A stretch of DNA of 34,188 nt from a virus: positions 1-34,188 of IMG/VR virus record IMGVR_UViG_3300017613_000460; one strand, 5' to 3'. The translations under genes and the position numbers were made by a program. Position 1 is the first letter of the stretch; every line of letters starts with the position of its first letter. Below the pieces are notes generated by a model. The model worked only from the letters and a program-made list of their open reading frames with translations, made no database searches and was not told the DNA's origin. Below, in pieces: positions 15,186 through 23,913 of this stretch.

Positions 15186-15504
15186 CTTGTTCCTCCTTTT
15201 CTTTTTTAATTCTTCTTTTTCTTTCATTAATAACCCTTGATATATAAGTTCTTTGCATTCCAAGTGCTTCTGCAGTTACTATTTGATTACCGAAATGACT
15301 ATATATTGCAGCAATGCAATTTTGTTTAAAAGCCTTCAAGCCTATCCTGAGGATTTCCTGAACTATAGGCCGGTAATCTAACTTCTTTCCATTGAGAGGT
15401 TCTTTGTCATCGTCACGATCAATATCTACAAATTGACGCATATTCCCATTCCCATCAACATGGATTTCTTGTCTAAATTTAAAACCTTCATTAGTATTTT
15501 TCAT
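15097..15504 (-). CDS. Fis-like helix-turn-helix DNA-binding protein
   Basis: Residues 50-97 (EILRIGLKAFKQNCIAAIYS, then HFGNQIVTAEALGMQRTYIS and RVINERKRRI) resemble the Fis or NtrC C-terminal helix-turn-helix, a helical dimer and HTH unit that ends in a basic helix. The tail is Gly/Ser/Asn-rich and apparently disordered; it is read in another frame over the signal peptide code of the next gene. The start overlaps the lipoprotein stop as TAATG. It is the only clear small DNA-binding regulator in the window. It is a candidate late regulator and a second candidate binder of the dispersed palindromes, although Fis-type sites are usually degenerate. Confidence 0.7.
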   Translation of the reverse strand: MKNTNEGFKFRQEIHVDGNGNMRQFVDIDRDDDKEPLNGKKLDYRPIVQEILRIGLKAFKQNCIAAIYSHFGNQIVTAEALGMQRTYISRVINERKRRIKKEKEEQDEKKLIGLSSTTGVVNGSPGNGGNGDSPQ

Positions 15505-15914
15505 TAGTATTTTACTTTCCTTTTCCAGTCACTTTCGATAGCCCAATCAAATTGTTGCTCCATGTAGCTCCTCACACTTTTGTACCCAAGAGGTTCAAAC
15601 CAATTATGTCTCTGGCAAACGTAAACATAATCTTCAGCTACACATAGAGCCTTCCATTCACCCTCAATCTGTGCTTCAGCTTGAGCGTGCCAAGCTTTTG
15701 CCTTGTAAGAAGGGCCACTGATAATTCTAACCGGATACTCTTCCCCCATCACAATAGCTGCGTAAACAGCACTATGCCTACACTCTCCCCGAATAGACTG
15801 ATTAGCACACCCACTGAACAACATCATAAAAATTACAGTTCCAAAAAACAATACGATGAGTAATAAAACCTTTATTAACATCTCCGCTTTTTTACCTTCA
15901 ATAACTACTTTCAT
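15504..15914 (-). CDS. Putative lipoprotein with transglutaminase-like cysteine peptidase fold
   Basis: The start follows AAAAGGAGGAGGAATT. A hydrophobic segment (residues 13-33) ends in LFSGC with C36, a lipobox-like site for lipid attachment in a Gram-negative envelope. The remainder, GECRHSAVYAAIVMGEEYPV with C45 and KAWHAQAEAQIEGEWKAL with H76, follows the transglutaminase-like pattern: Cys in a helix, G-x-PVR strand, then His before a Trp-containing strand. A third residue could be E94 or D95. Phage lipoproteins often act in superinfection exclusion, but a cysteine-peptidase-like one is not a type I recognise. Lytic activity against cell wall is possible but unsupported. Confidence 0.65.
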   Translation of the reverse strand: MKVVIEGKKAEMLIKVLLLIVLFFGTVIFMMLFSGCANQSIRGECRHSAVYAAIVMGEEYPVRIISGPSYKAKAWHAQAEAQIEGEWKALCVAEDYVYVCQRHNWFEPLGYKSVRSYMEQQFDWAIESDWKRKVKY

Positions 15915-15931
15915 AATTCCTCCTCCTTTTG

Positions 15932-15951
15932 GATTGCTACCTGTAGCAATC
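15932..15951. repeat. Dispersed palindrome, copy 10
   Basis: The perfect form GATTGCTACCTGTAGCAATC fills the 36-nt gap between the large secreted protein and the lipoprotein ribosome site. On the coding strand its first G is the last base of the TAG stop, the same arrangement as at 34108-34127. Confidence 0.88.
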
Positions 15952-18900
15952 TATGGTGATCCACCGATGGCGTCAATCTCGGTAGCGGTTAAAACTTTCG
16001 GAACTATTAACATATCTGAAAAATAAGTTGGTCCTCCAACAAGATAACCAAATTGCATTTTGGCCGCAGCGGCCGCATAGTCACCGTCGAAGTCATCAGG
16101 CGTTCCCCACGTGAACCCACTTCCGTCATCATAACCGACATTCATAGTATTCGTTCCGGTTTCCCATTTGACACCCATCTTAATCCAACTATTAGCGGCC
16201 CAATTTGGATCAATCTCGGCCCTTGTAGATGGGCCTGAACAAAAAGAAGCAAGCACATCATTAGTCCCTCTATACCACAGAATATTAGAATGTGAGTTAG
16301 CCATTGACATTACAGACAAATAGGGCCATCCTGAGGCGGCTAAAGTTGCTTGAGAATAAGTCGGATACAGCCAAATAATAAGAGTTCCAGGTTGCCCTGA
16401 TACGGGGGTGACTAAAGGAAAAGTCAAACCCGTTGCTCCACCACTACTTTCCTCGGTCAACCTCCCCTGGCCCATCTTCTTGACTGCTATATCGTCAACC
16501 GTCCCGTTCCAGGAGTCGTCAAACACAACTTTTAGGACGTCGTTGTCAGTCGCTGTGACGTAGTCGTAATACGTTCCGTCAGCAGAAATGGTTTCTCCAA
16601 CGGTACTCCCGTACTCCATATGATAAGACCCGCCATCCGTGTCCTCGTCGGCGGTATGGGTGATCTGATAAATGTAACCGGCAACGGGCTTTTCGTAGAT
16701 GGAGAGGTTTTCGATTGTACCTGACCAATTGACACCAGCAGATCCGGTATTGTATCCAACAACCCCGATATGATCGTGGGTGTGATCCATCGTAAGTGTT
16801 TCTGATATTGTTTCAACCAGTGTAGTTCGGGCAGCATCGGAGTAAATGTCAACATACATGGTACCAGGAGAACCGCCGACACACCTAATAGTTAAATAAT
16901 AGGTAGTATTTGGTGTTAATTCGGCTGAGGAAGAAGGATTACTTAAAACACCATCGTCTATCTCATAGATAGCAATATCATTAGTCATCCAAATAAAAAC
17001 ACCATGATGTGTTGCCCCGCCTGCAACGATGTTTGCCAGATCGTCATCTTCGGAGCATATTGCCCATGGAGCTATCCCACCTGATCCGACTACGGCTGTG
17101 TATTTAGTATCTACATAATGAGTAAAATTAGATGTGGTATCAAAGTAATCTGCAGCACCCATGTCTCGCAACTTATGAATATCAATTGCTCTTGTCATAG
17201 TCGTAGCGGTAATAGTGTTACCATCTGTAACAACTAATGTGCCAGGAAAATCAGCAGCCTCCCAACACGGCTTGCTCCAGTCCATGTAGGACTGTTCAAC
17301 GGTTATAGTATCTGTCTGATCTCCAGTAACCGTTACGGTGTCTGCAGAGCCAGTATGCCCTACATAGTCACCTTCGTTCCAGTCATCAGGGGTGACTTCC
17401 TTTAAACTTAAGTTATCAAGCCAGCAACATTCTCCAACGGACAAATCGATAGTGTTAAGAGCCACACCGTTTGGCGTCCCTGATGCATCCCGACAGGTAA
17501 AGTAAAAAGTATATGTATCAAAGGTTGTACCAGTTACTGCTTGATATACAGTTCCACCTGAGCTGTCATAAAATCTTAAATTGAGAGTGTCTCCAACGCC
17601 CTTTTTAGCGTCCACTTGGAACCTATATCTCTTCCCAACAACCATGTCGGCTGACAAATCATCAGAGTCCGAAAAGTAAATAAACGCTCCTGATGCATTA
17701 TCAACATAGGTTATTTTTAATGAATTAGCATCATTAGAAATAGTGTTATTTGCTGATTTTGTCCATCCATAAGTCCCACTCGGAGCAGCCTCATCGTCTG
17801 CCACGGCAGCATCCGTTAACCCACTTGTTGAAAGTATCGTTGTCGCACTGGCAGCTGCCTCTGTAGTGATAATATACTCCCCACCGCCAGAAAAAACCAA
17901 TTTGGTACCAACTACAAGTTTAAAGGGGATAGCATCAACCGTCATGCTATTGGTTCCTATGATGTAGCCAGCCCCGTTGTTAATTGTAACATTGCTGCTC
18001 GTAAATACAGATGCAGCAGAATCCCATAGCTCATCCCCAAGCGTACTGTTAACAAAACCACCATCCACGACCTGGTCACCGCCAAGCACGACTCCATCGT
18101 TGTCAACGTAGGAGGAGGGGAACTTCTTGTTGTATTCAAGTTGGGCGCAGTCAACGATAACAGATCCCGTTTCGGTTCCATCACCTACGCTCGTTCCATT
18201 TGTACTGGCTGCAGGGAAAATAGCATATTGTACTTTTTCATTAGATCCGTCACTGTCGGCCCCAGAAACCCATACTCTCAACCAGTCTCCAACATCAATA
18301 CAGCCTGTAGACACCCCTGTTGCTTGTGTAACAGTGGCGTAGTTTGAAACAACTCCTGTATTCGTATTGATAAAGGACATTGCATAGTTAACTGTTCCAC
18401 CTTCATGAAAAGTGATCCCAAACAAAGGGAAGGTAGTTGCACCAGTTGTCTTTTTTATGTATATAGAACTACAGTAATAAACTCCATCGCCGACTGTGAC
18501 ATCTAAATGCTGTCTAATCCTATAATAATCACCAGAGTCAGAATCGGTATCTCTTATCGTGGTTGCCTTATTGGCTCCTCCATCAACCCCTGTAGCATTT
18601 TGGCTTGCCGTTCCCTCATCCTGTGAACTCCAATAAGTGGAACCACTATCTATATTTCTTGAATCCAACAGAAGATTCTCCCCCTGTGGTTCAATACGTA
18701 ACGCCCGTTTTCCCCCGACCCACTCATAAATCGGCTTGGTATCATCTGCTTCGAATTGCATCACCCCGTTATCTATATAGGAACGTGATGCGGCGCTGGT
18801 GTAGGTGAATGTTCCTTCATTGCTTTGACTACCCTTTGTTATTAAAGGATTTGTACTATTCGCAGCAAATTTCCATACTGCGCCTATACCTGCAGTATTA

Positions 18901-19001
18901 AGAGAATAGAAACCCGTTCCCCAGTATAGATCAAGAACTCCGGCTGAGACGCCTATCGTGAGTGTTAGTATTAATACTAAAGATAATAATATCTTTTTCA
19001 T
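15951..19001 (-). CDS. Large secreted multidomain carbohydrate-binding-like protein (1016 aa)
   Basis: Residues 1-20 (MKKILLSLVLILTLTIGVSA) form a clear Sec signal peptide. After it come jelly-roll and laminin-G-like parts. The first (about 107-305, opening ENLLLDSRNIDSGSTYW, then YYCSSIYIKKT and DWLRVWVSGA) is the glycan-binding module common in phage tail fibres. A second (WTKSANNTISNDANSLKITY to CCWLDNLSLKE) is CBM4/9-like. A middle concanavalin-like part and a C-terminal LamG-like part (GTLIIWLYPTYS, ANSWIKMGVKW) complete it. Content suggests a receptor-binding or fibre-type protein, but export would remove it from cytoplasmic virion assembly. It lies three genes after the T7-type fibre adaptor. 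It may be a soluble glycan binder, a surface decoy, or a fibre with a misjudged hydrophobic start. Confidence 0.8.
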   Translation of the reverse strand: MKKILLSLVLILTLTIGVSAGVLDLYWGTGFYSLNTAGIGAVWKFAANSTNPLITKGSQSNEGTFTYTSAASRSYIDNGVMQFEADDTKPIYEWVGGKRALRIEPQGENLLLDSRNIDSGSTYWSSQDEGTASQNATGVDGGANKATTIRDTDSDSGDYYRIRQHLDVTVGDGVYYCSSIYIKKTTGATTFPLFGITFHEGGTVNYAMSFINTNTGVVSNYATVTQATGVSTGCIDVGDWLRVWVSGADSDGSNEKVQYAIFPAASTNGTSVGDGTETGSVIVDCAQLEYNKKFPSSYVDNDGVVLGGDQVVDGGFVNSTLGDELWDSAASVFTSSNVTINNGAGYIIGTNSMTVDAIPFKLVVGTKLVFSGGGEYIITTEAAASATTILSTSGLTDAAVADDEAAPSGTYGWTKSANNTISNDANSLKITYVDNASGAFIYFSDSDDLSADMVVGKRYRFQVDAKKGVGDTLNLRFYDSSGGTVYQAVTGTTFDTYTFYFTCRDASGTPNGVALNTIDLSVGECCWLDNLSLKEVTPDDWNEGDYVGHTGSADTVTVTGDQTDTITVEQSYMDWSKPCWEAADFPGTLVVTDGNTITATTMTRAIDIHKLRDMGAADYFDTTSNFTHYVDTKYTAVVGSGGIAPWAICSEDDDLANIVAGGATHHGVFIWMTNDIAIYEIDDGVLSNPSSSAELTPNTTYYLTIRCVGGSPGTMYVDIYSDAARTTLVETISETLTMDHTHDHIGVVGYNTGSAGVNWSGTIENLSIYEKPVAGYIYQITHTADEDTDGGSYHMEYGSTVGETISADGTYYDYVTATDNDVLKVVFDDSWNGTVDDIAVKKMGQGRLTEESSGGATGLTFPLVTPVSGQPGTLIIWLYPTYSQATLAASGWPYLSVMSMANSHSNILWYRGTNDVLASFCSGPSTRAEIDPNWAANSWIKMGVKWETGTNTMNVGYDDGSGFTWGTPDDFDGDYAAAAAKMQFGYLVGGPTYFSDMLIVPKVLTATEIDAIGGSP

Positions 19002-19010
19002 TACAAGCTC

Positions 19011-19514
19011 CTATCGTCTGTGAATAACACCTATGTAAAGAGTATAACTATCTCCAGTGCTGCCGAAATCATTTAAAAGAAAATAGTCGTCGTTTTGAAC
19101 ATCCATAAATTCAACACTATGACCGTCAGCTACTTCTACTTTAATGTGCGAATCCGTAGCGTAACCTGCCATAACTGGTATTTTCAAGGCATCTGCTCTT
19201 GTATACCAACTTATCTGTACAGCCGTAGAAGGAGCAGCACCACCAGTTCCAGGATCTGCAGAAACCCAAAGAAGCATACCATTTAGAGCAAGTCGTATCG
19301 CACGAGTATACGTTGCAGCAGCGGCAGCTTTTATATCCGCCATAGATATTTCTTCCGCAGAATCATCATCAGCACCGAGAGTTACAGTTAAAGCTATAGT
19401 AGCAAAACCGTCTCCTTGGTCTGAAATAATTGCGCTAAGTGTATAAGCTGCATAACTCGGGACTGCTACCAGTAGCAATCCAACCATAATTAAAATACTA
19501 ATAAATTTTTTCAT
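19011..19514 (-). CDS. Small secreted protein (167 aa)
   Basis: The ATG at 19514 is preferred because GGAGGG precedes it closely; another ATG at 19526 overlaps the upstream stop but lacks a ribosome site. The product opens with a signal peptide ending VAVPSYA before YTLSAII. The mature part is probably beta-rich, with a helix-like ADIKAAAAATYTRAIRL segment and an Asp/Gly-rich end. No family recognised. It sits directly between the fibre adaptor and the large secreted protein, and both secreted genes are 9-12 nt from their neighbours, so the three are probably co-translated. A palindrome copy lies in the signal peptide code. Confidence 0.68.
   Translation of the reverse strand: MKKFISILIMVGLLLVAVPSYAAYTLSAIISDQGDGFATIALTVTLGADDDSAEEISMADIKAAAAATYTRAIRLALNGMLLWVSADPGTGGAAPSTAVQISWYTRADALKIPVMAGYATDSHIKVEVADGHSVEFMDVQNDDYFLLNDFGSTGDSYTLYIGVIHRR
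19461..19480. repeat. Dispersed palindrome, copy 11 (inside signal peptide code)
   Basis: The core arms are perfect, with one outer wobble. On the coding strand it reads GLLLVAVPS, a different frame from the other coding copies, and it makes up the hydrophobic core of the signal peptide. Confidence 0.85.
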
Positions 19515-19525
19515 TGTTCCCTCCA

Positions 19526-20020
19526 TTAAGTTAGATCATCTGTTGTAAGTATATAACTTTCTTCATCAGTATCACCCTTCAAACCTTTGTTATCAACAGG
19601 ATCAGGGAGGTAACCCAATGTCATTTCTGATCCTGGAGACAATTTAAGACATCTATCAATTTGTTCCTGCTGTTGCTTCAAAATCATAATGATCTTATCT
19701 AATACATCTTCATGAGATTCTGCAGGAAAAGCACCACCAGCGATATAGTCTGCTGCTTGAGTAAATGGTACATTGTATAGTATTACAATTCTCTCATCAG
19801 CAGCAGGTGGCGTAACCATAACAATATTACCACCAGACTGATCATCTACACCACTTACCGTATAGTGAGTAGTGAGAGTCTGCACTACTTCCGTATCGTC
19901 ATTCTCAATAAGAATTACTTGTATGTGTGTTTCATCTTGTATTTTAAAAGAAAAAGCGAATGTATCTTCAGAACCCGTACCGTCATAGCCATTACGTTTA
20001 TTTTCATTACTTACTGTCAT
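19526..20020 (-). CDS. T7 fibre-type adaptor (N-terminal tail fibre domain only)
   Basis: The 164 residues match the N-terminal domain of T7 gp17-type tail fibres: TFAFSFKIQDETHIQVILIE, then HYTVSGVDDQSGGNIVMVTP, then RIVILYNVPFTQAADYIAGG and FPAESHEDVLDKIIMILKQQ. This is the virion-docking part that attaches to the tail. The usual distal coiled coil and receptor domains are missing, and the protein stops soon after a short linker. It therefore probably acts as an adaptor for separately encoded distal parts, which could be products of the next genes. Ribosome site ACGGAGG precedes the ATG. Confidence 0.88.
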   Translation of the reverse strand: MTVSNENKRNGYDGTGSEDTFAFSFKIQDETHIQVILIENDDTEVVQTLTTHYTVSGVDDQSGGNIVMVTPPAADERIVILYNVPFTQAADYIAGGAFPAESHEDVLDKIIMILKQQQEQIDRCLKLSPGSEMTLGYLPDPVDNKGLKGDTDEESYILTTDDLT

Positions 20021-20031
20021 TTTATCCTCCG

Positions 20032-23000
20032 TTAATAATCGTCGTCCATTTCTCTACGTTTTACCATTATATCCCACCAAGTATAATCTGGATTTTCTTC
20101 TTGGTTCATTAACCCTTTCATGATTGTAATAGATTGAGCAGTAGGAAGTCCAGTTGCGTAACCCACAGTACTAATAAGAGGAAAGAGTACTCCTTTATCT
20201 GTTTCAGGGTCACCATCTATTTTAGATAGAACACCCGTACCTAACTTTACAATTTCTTTGGGTACATCTTCCATCGGAGTTAACTGATATGGGTAACCCA
20301 TAAACATAAAACTGGCTATATCACGAAATATAGGAAATCCACCTGCTCCGTGAGTCAGCATAACTGGAAGTAAGTCTTCTTTTTTGACTCCTCCTTCTCT
20401 AATTGTATGCGCTGCGAGTGCGGGAAGCATTATATAATATAACATATCAGAAGATAGTCTGAAAAAGTTAATATCTTTAGCTCCATACCGCATAAGACTT
20501 TCAACTATTTGGTTTTGGAGAACAGAAAAATAAGAATAAAACATTGTAATCGCACGTTCGAATTCATTACTTCTCATAATTCGAGGAAGATCTTTAGCTG
20601 AAGACTGAGGCTGAGTAACTCGTACAGCTTGACTTGCGTATTCCAAAGCACTGTCTACGTTTCCTTTAAAAAGTTGCATACCTTTTTTATGGCCCGCAAG
20701 CCAAGCAGGATAAGAACCGAATTGATCCATTATCCGAACAGTAGAAAAAAAGAAATTTCTTAACCGAGGATTAATAAATATACCTTTGTATGCTTTACCT
20801 TTTTTAGGTAAACCCAATAATTCACGTTGAGCTAATTGGAAATCTCGGTCTATATGATTTGCTCGATATCTCATTTGGGGATCAATATCGTTTACTGCTT
20901 TAATAACTTGAGCAGGATTTGAAGCAAATTCTGCTATAGCTACAATGGTATTTTTTAGTCCATTCCGAGGGACTGAACTTATCACTGAGAGAGGTTGAAC
21001 AAATGCTGTTGTAAGCTTCATGCCCAAATTTGCAACAGTAACATTACCTCTTAACTGACGCAACCACTTTGGTCCTTCAAGGTCAGGACGTGCTATATTT
21101 TTAAGCCAAGGATCGAATTGTTTGTAAATATGTTTTCCGAGTGTAGACTCAACAACCTTCCGAAAGTTTGCATTTCTAACAATTTTTTGGACTTCATTCA
21201 GAGGTTTATGATGAGAACTATAATGAATAGTTTCCCGTAAATGTCTTGCGAGTACATCAAAATCTAATCTGAGAGCAGTTGTTCCACCGTGTCGAGGTAT
21301 TGTAAAACCTTTTTGAACCGACGCCCAATACTGACTTGCATTAGTATTTTTAAATAAATCTGTCAGTTTTCTGTCAAGATTTTTAAATTCAAAATCTTGC
21401 ATAATAGGCATGTACTTACCTTCAACTTTTACTAAGTCAACACCGGCTACCTCTTTATATATTTTATTGAGAAGAGGATAAAAGTCCTCCATCAACTGCC
21501 AGAGATCCTCAACTAATTGTAAATCTTTTTCGTTCAAGAAATCATCAAGAAATTCGTCTAATATTTTTTCGTTAAGTCGAGGTTTGCCTTCACTTAAACC
21601 GTGAAGTAATACTTTTTTCTGTTCAGGATTACCCATGTACGCTTTCATCATAACTGCGTGTTCTTTTTTAACTGGAGCACCCATTAATTCTGCTGTTTCT
21701 CCCCAATACCCATACTTACCACCATGTTTTGTAAATAGTTTATCTAACCGATTAATAGTTTTTTCACTTAAAGCATTTTCTAAATTTTCTGCATCAACGA
21801 AAGGTTTAAGTATTGTACGCCACATACGTCCTAAAGGTTTAAACCCATCTAAGGCTTCAACAATTTTCTCCATACGTGCAGTATGCGCTAAATACCTACC
21901 AAATAAGTCTGCAATTTTTTCCTTATTCTCAGCAAGAAAACTTTTAGCCGGTTCTGACAATGCCTCAAGTTGTGTACGGGAAGGAACTATCCCTTTATAC
22001 AGTGTACCTGAATTACCAAAAGTTCGAGTAGCTGTGATATGAACAGTGTCAATAATATCATCTATCAACTCACCCTTAAGAAGGTGTGTAGCATTTTTCT
22101 CTACCAAACCTAATTTATGAAAAGATTTTATTATTTCTCTAAATCTTTCTAAATGATTATAACTAAGATCTTTAAACTCTCGACCTATAATATGACTCAT
22201 TATTTTTGTAAACTCATCGCTTATAATCCCTGCGTCTAAGATTCCGTCTTCAACTTTAGTTTGGAGGAACTTATATATACTTACCTGTGCGTCTGGCACG
22301 TATTTAGATGTCTGAAAAAAAGGTTTGAGTAAAGCTTTAAGTTGAATTTTATACTCAGTAGGTAAACTTTTAGTTTTTAATAAACGCTTTAACTCCATTT
22401 TCCATCTTCGAACATCTTGAGCACGCCTATAAGTTCTTTGCAAAGCCATGCGAGTTTCAATTTCTCTTATTCGTAAACGAATCGCTCCTATCTTATTACC
22501 TTTTTTGAATGCACGGCCAACTCCTCTATGTATCAAACTAATAGAGTTCTTTAAGGCTTTTACGTCATCAAGAATTTCACCTACTTGTTCTTTAGGAACT
22601 TTCTTAGGAATTTTAGTACGTTTTGAAACACCTAATACTTTTTCAAGATACTCTTTTTCTTTTTCCAGAATTTTTTGTGCCCACATTTCTTGAAAAACTT
22701 CACTCCAATCAGCTGATGTACGATTAGCAATTCTGTTAACTACTTGTTTAAGTGTTTGAGCTGAAGCCAGGTCTTGAAAAAAATCTAATGGCGCACCATA
22801 TTTAAATAACCGCATCATTTTAGATGCTTCCGTTAAACCTTCAGGATGAAATAACTCAGGGTGAGATCGTAATATTTTGTCCTTTAAATTTTTAGGTATA
22901 TCATAAGTGTCAAATATCTTTAAACTCATTCTATAGTTATTTTTAAGATACTCAATCATCTGAGTATGAGGTAGGCTTTCATACTCCATTTTAGCTAAAC

Positions 23001-23913
23001 GAATATTAGATGCTTTTCGAACTTCTTTAAAACCTTCCCAAGCAGCTTTGTACGTTTCAGCTTGAGCCAATCGCTGAATATCTTCATAATCATCCTGTGA
23101 CAGTTTATCTATACTTTTTTTAGCGAGATCACCTAATTTCTTCTGTAATTTTTTTATGCTCTCAGGTATCTTATCAGCATACACAACTTGTTCATGAGGT
23201 ATTTTATTCTTCTCAAACTCTTTACCCATAGCTATATGAATACGTTCAATCCAAGTATCCGCAGCTACTTCATCTCCGACATCTGCTTTGTACGCATGAC
23301 GTTCTAACTCCTCTAATATTTCTTCGGAAAAATGTTTACTACCAGAATTTGTAATACCCTGCGTGGTCTTCTTAAAAAAATTAGGATTAATTTTGTTAAT
23401 ACCTTTAAGCGTTAGTCTTTCTAACCCCGCTTCTAAAGTTACAGCACTTCCTATTCCGCCCAAAACAGAAAGACCTAAAGCAGCAAGAGGATGTCCTGCT
23501 TCTTCAAGACGATCAGCAGGTATTTGTACTGCAGCTTCACCTACTAAAGCAGTTCCAGTTACTACCATTGACCGTGTTAAAGCGTTAAGGATAGAATGGG
23601 TACCCATTCGTAAAGAATGATAAAAAATTCCTGGCCCTACTCCAGTTGCCATCATGAGTGGGTCGAAAAAAGGAATTTGTAGTCCTCCCCCTTCCATCGC
23701 TAAACCTTCCTCTACAGTTAACCCGCCGTATCTTCTTTCACCTGTACGTGCGTCATAGGTTACTATACGTCCTTGTTCATCATAGTCTGCCGGAGGAATA
23801 TCAGAAAGAACAGGAGTGTGGTATAGTTCTTGTTCTCGTTCTAATTCGTCATTTTGGACTGTCATACCCTGTTCTCTTCGCCTGTCTAACATTTTTTTAA
23901 TTAAAGGGTCCAT
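20032..23913 (-). CDS. Large internal virion / ejection protein (1293 aa)
   Basis: Its size and position between the other internal proteins and the fibre adaptor match the large internal core protein (T7 gp16 place). I see no lysozyme-type transglycosylase motif at the N-terminus. Residues about 85-165 hold hydrophobic Gly/Ala-rich stretches (ALVGEAAVQIP, LAALGLSVLGGIGSAV). A long Lys/Glu-rich helical body follows. The end, with VLFPLISTVGYATGLPTAQS and YTWWDIMVKRR, resembles C-termini of large phage internal proteins. It should travel with DNA into the cell. Its start overlaps the preceding stop (TAATG). Confidence 0.8.
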   Translation of the reverse strand: MDPLIKKMLDRRREQGMTVQNDELEREQELYHTPVLSDIPPADYDEQGRIVTYDARTGERRYGGLTVEEGLAMEGGGLQIPFFDPLMMATGVGPGIFYHSLRMGTHSILNALTRSMVVTGTALVGEAAVQIPADRLEEAGHPLAALGLSVLGGIGSAVTLEAGLERLTLKGINKINPNFFKKTTQGITNSGSKHFSEEILEELERHAYKADVGDEVAADTWIERIHIAMGKEFEKNKIPHEQVVYADKIPESIKKLQKKLGDLAKKSIDKLSQDDYEDIQRLAQAETYKAAWEGFKEVRKASNIRLAKMEYESLPHTQMIEYLKNNYRMSLKIFDTYDIPKNLKDKILRSHPELFHPEGLTEASKMMRLFKYGAPLDFFQDLASAQTLKQVVNRIANRTSADWSEVFQEMWAQKILEKEKEYLEKVLGVSKRTKIPKKVPKEQVGEILDDVKALKNSISLIHRGVGRAFKKGNKIGAIRLRIREIETRMALQRTYRRAQDVRRWKMELKRLLKTKSLPTEYKIQLKALLKPFFQTSKYVPDAQVSIYKFLQTKVEDGILDAGIISDEFTKIMSHIIGREFKDLSYNHLERFREIIKSFHKLGLVEKNATHLLKGELIDDIIDTVHITATRTFGNSGTLYKGIVPSRTQLEALSEPAKSFLAENKEKIADLFGRYLAHTARMEKIVEALDGFKPLGRMWRTILKPFVDAENLENALSEKTINRLDKLFTKHGGKYGYWGETAELMGAPVKKEHAVMMKAYMGNPEQKKVLLHGLSEGKPRLNEKILDEFLDDFLNEKDLQLVEDLWQLMEDFYPLLNKIYKEVAGVDLVKVEGKYMPIMQDFEFKNLDRKLTDLFKNTNASQYWASVQKGFTIPRHGGTTALRLDFDVLARHLRETIHYSSHHKPLNEVQKIVRNANFRKVVESTLGKHIYKQFDPWLKNIARPDLEGPKWLRQLRGNVTVANLGMKLTTAFVQPLSVISSVPRNGLKNTIVAIAEFASNPAQVIKAVNDIDPQMRYRANHIDRDFQLAQRELLGLPKKGKAYKGIFINPRLRNFFFSTVRIMDQFGSYPAWLAGHKKGMQLFKGNVDSALEYASQAVRVTQPQSSAKDLPRIMRSNEFERAITMFYSYFSVLQNQIVESLMRYGAKDINFFRLSSDMLYYIMLPALAAHTIREGGVKKEDLLPVMLTHGAGGFPIFRDIASFMFMGYPYQLTPMEDVPKEIVKLGTGVLSKIDGDPETDKGVLFPLISTVGYATGLPTAQSITIMKGLMNQEENPDYTWWDIMVKRREMDDDY

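Noticed and set aside
15504-15914. Calling the transglutaminase-like lipoprotein the endolysin
   Set aside because: The fold match is only by pattern, and no peptidoglycan-binding or lysozyme features are present. It is kept as a question in the findings.
21635-22042. Plus-strand 135-codon frame opposite the large internal protein
   Set aside because: Antisense shadow without a ribosome site inside a well-supported gene.
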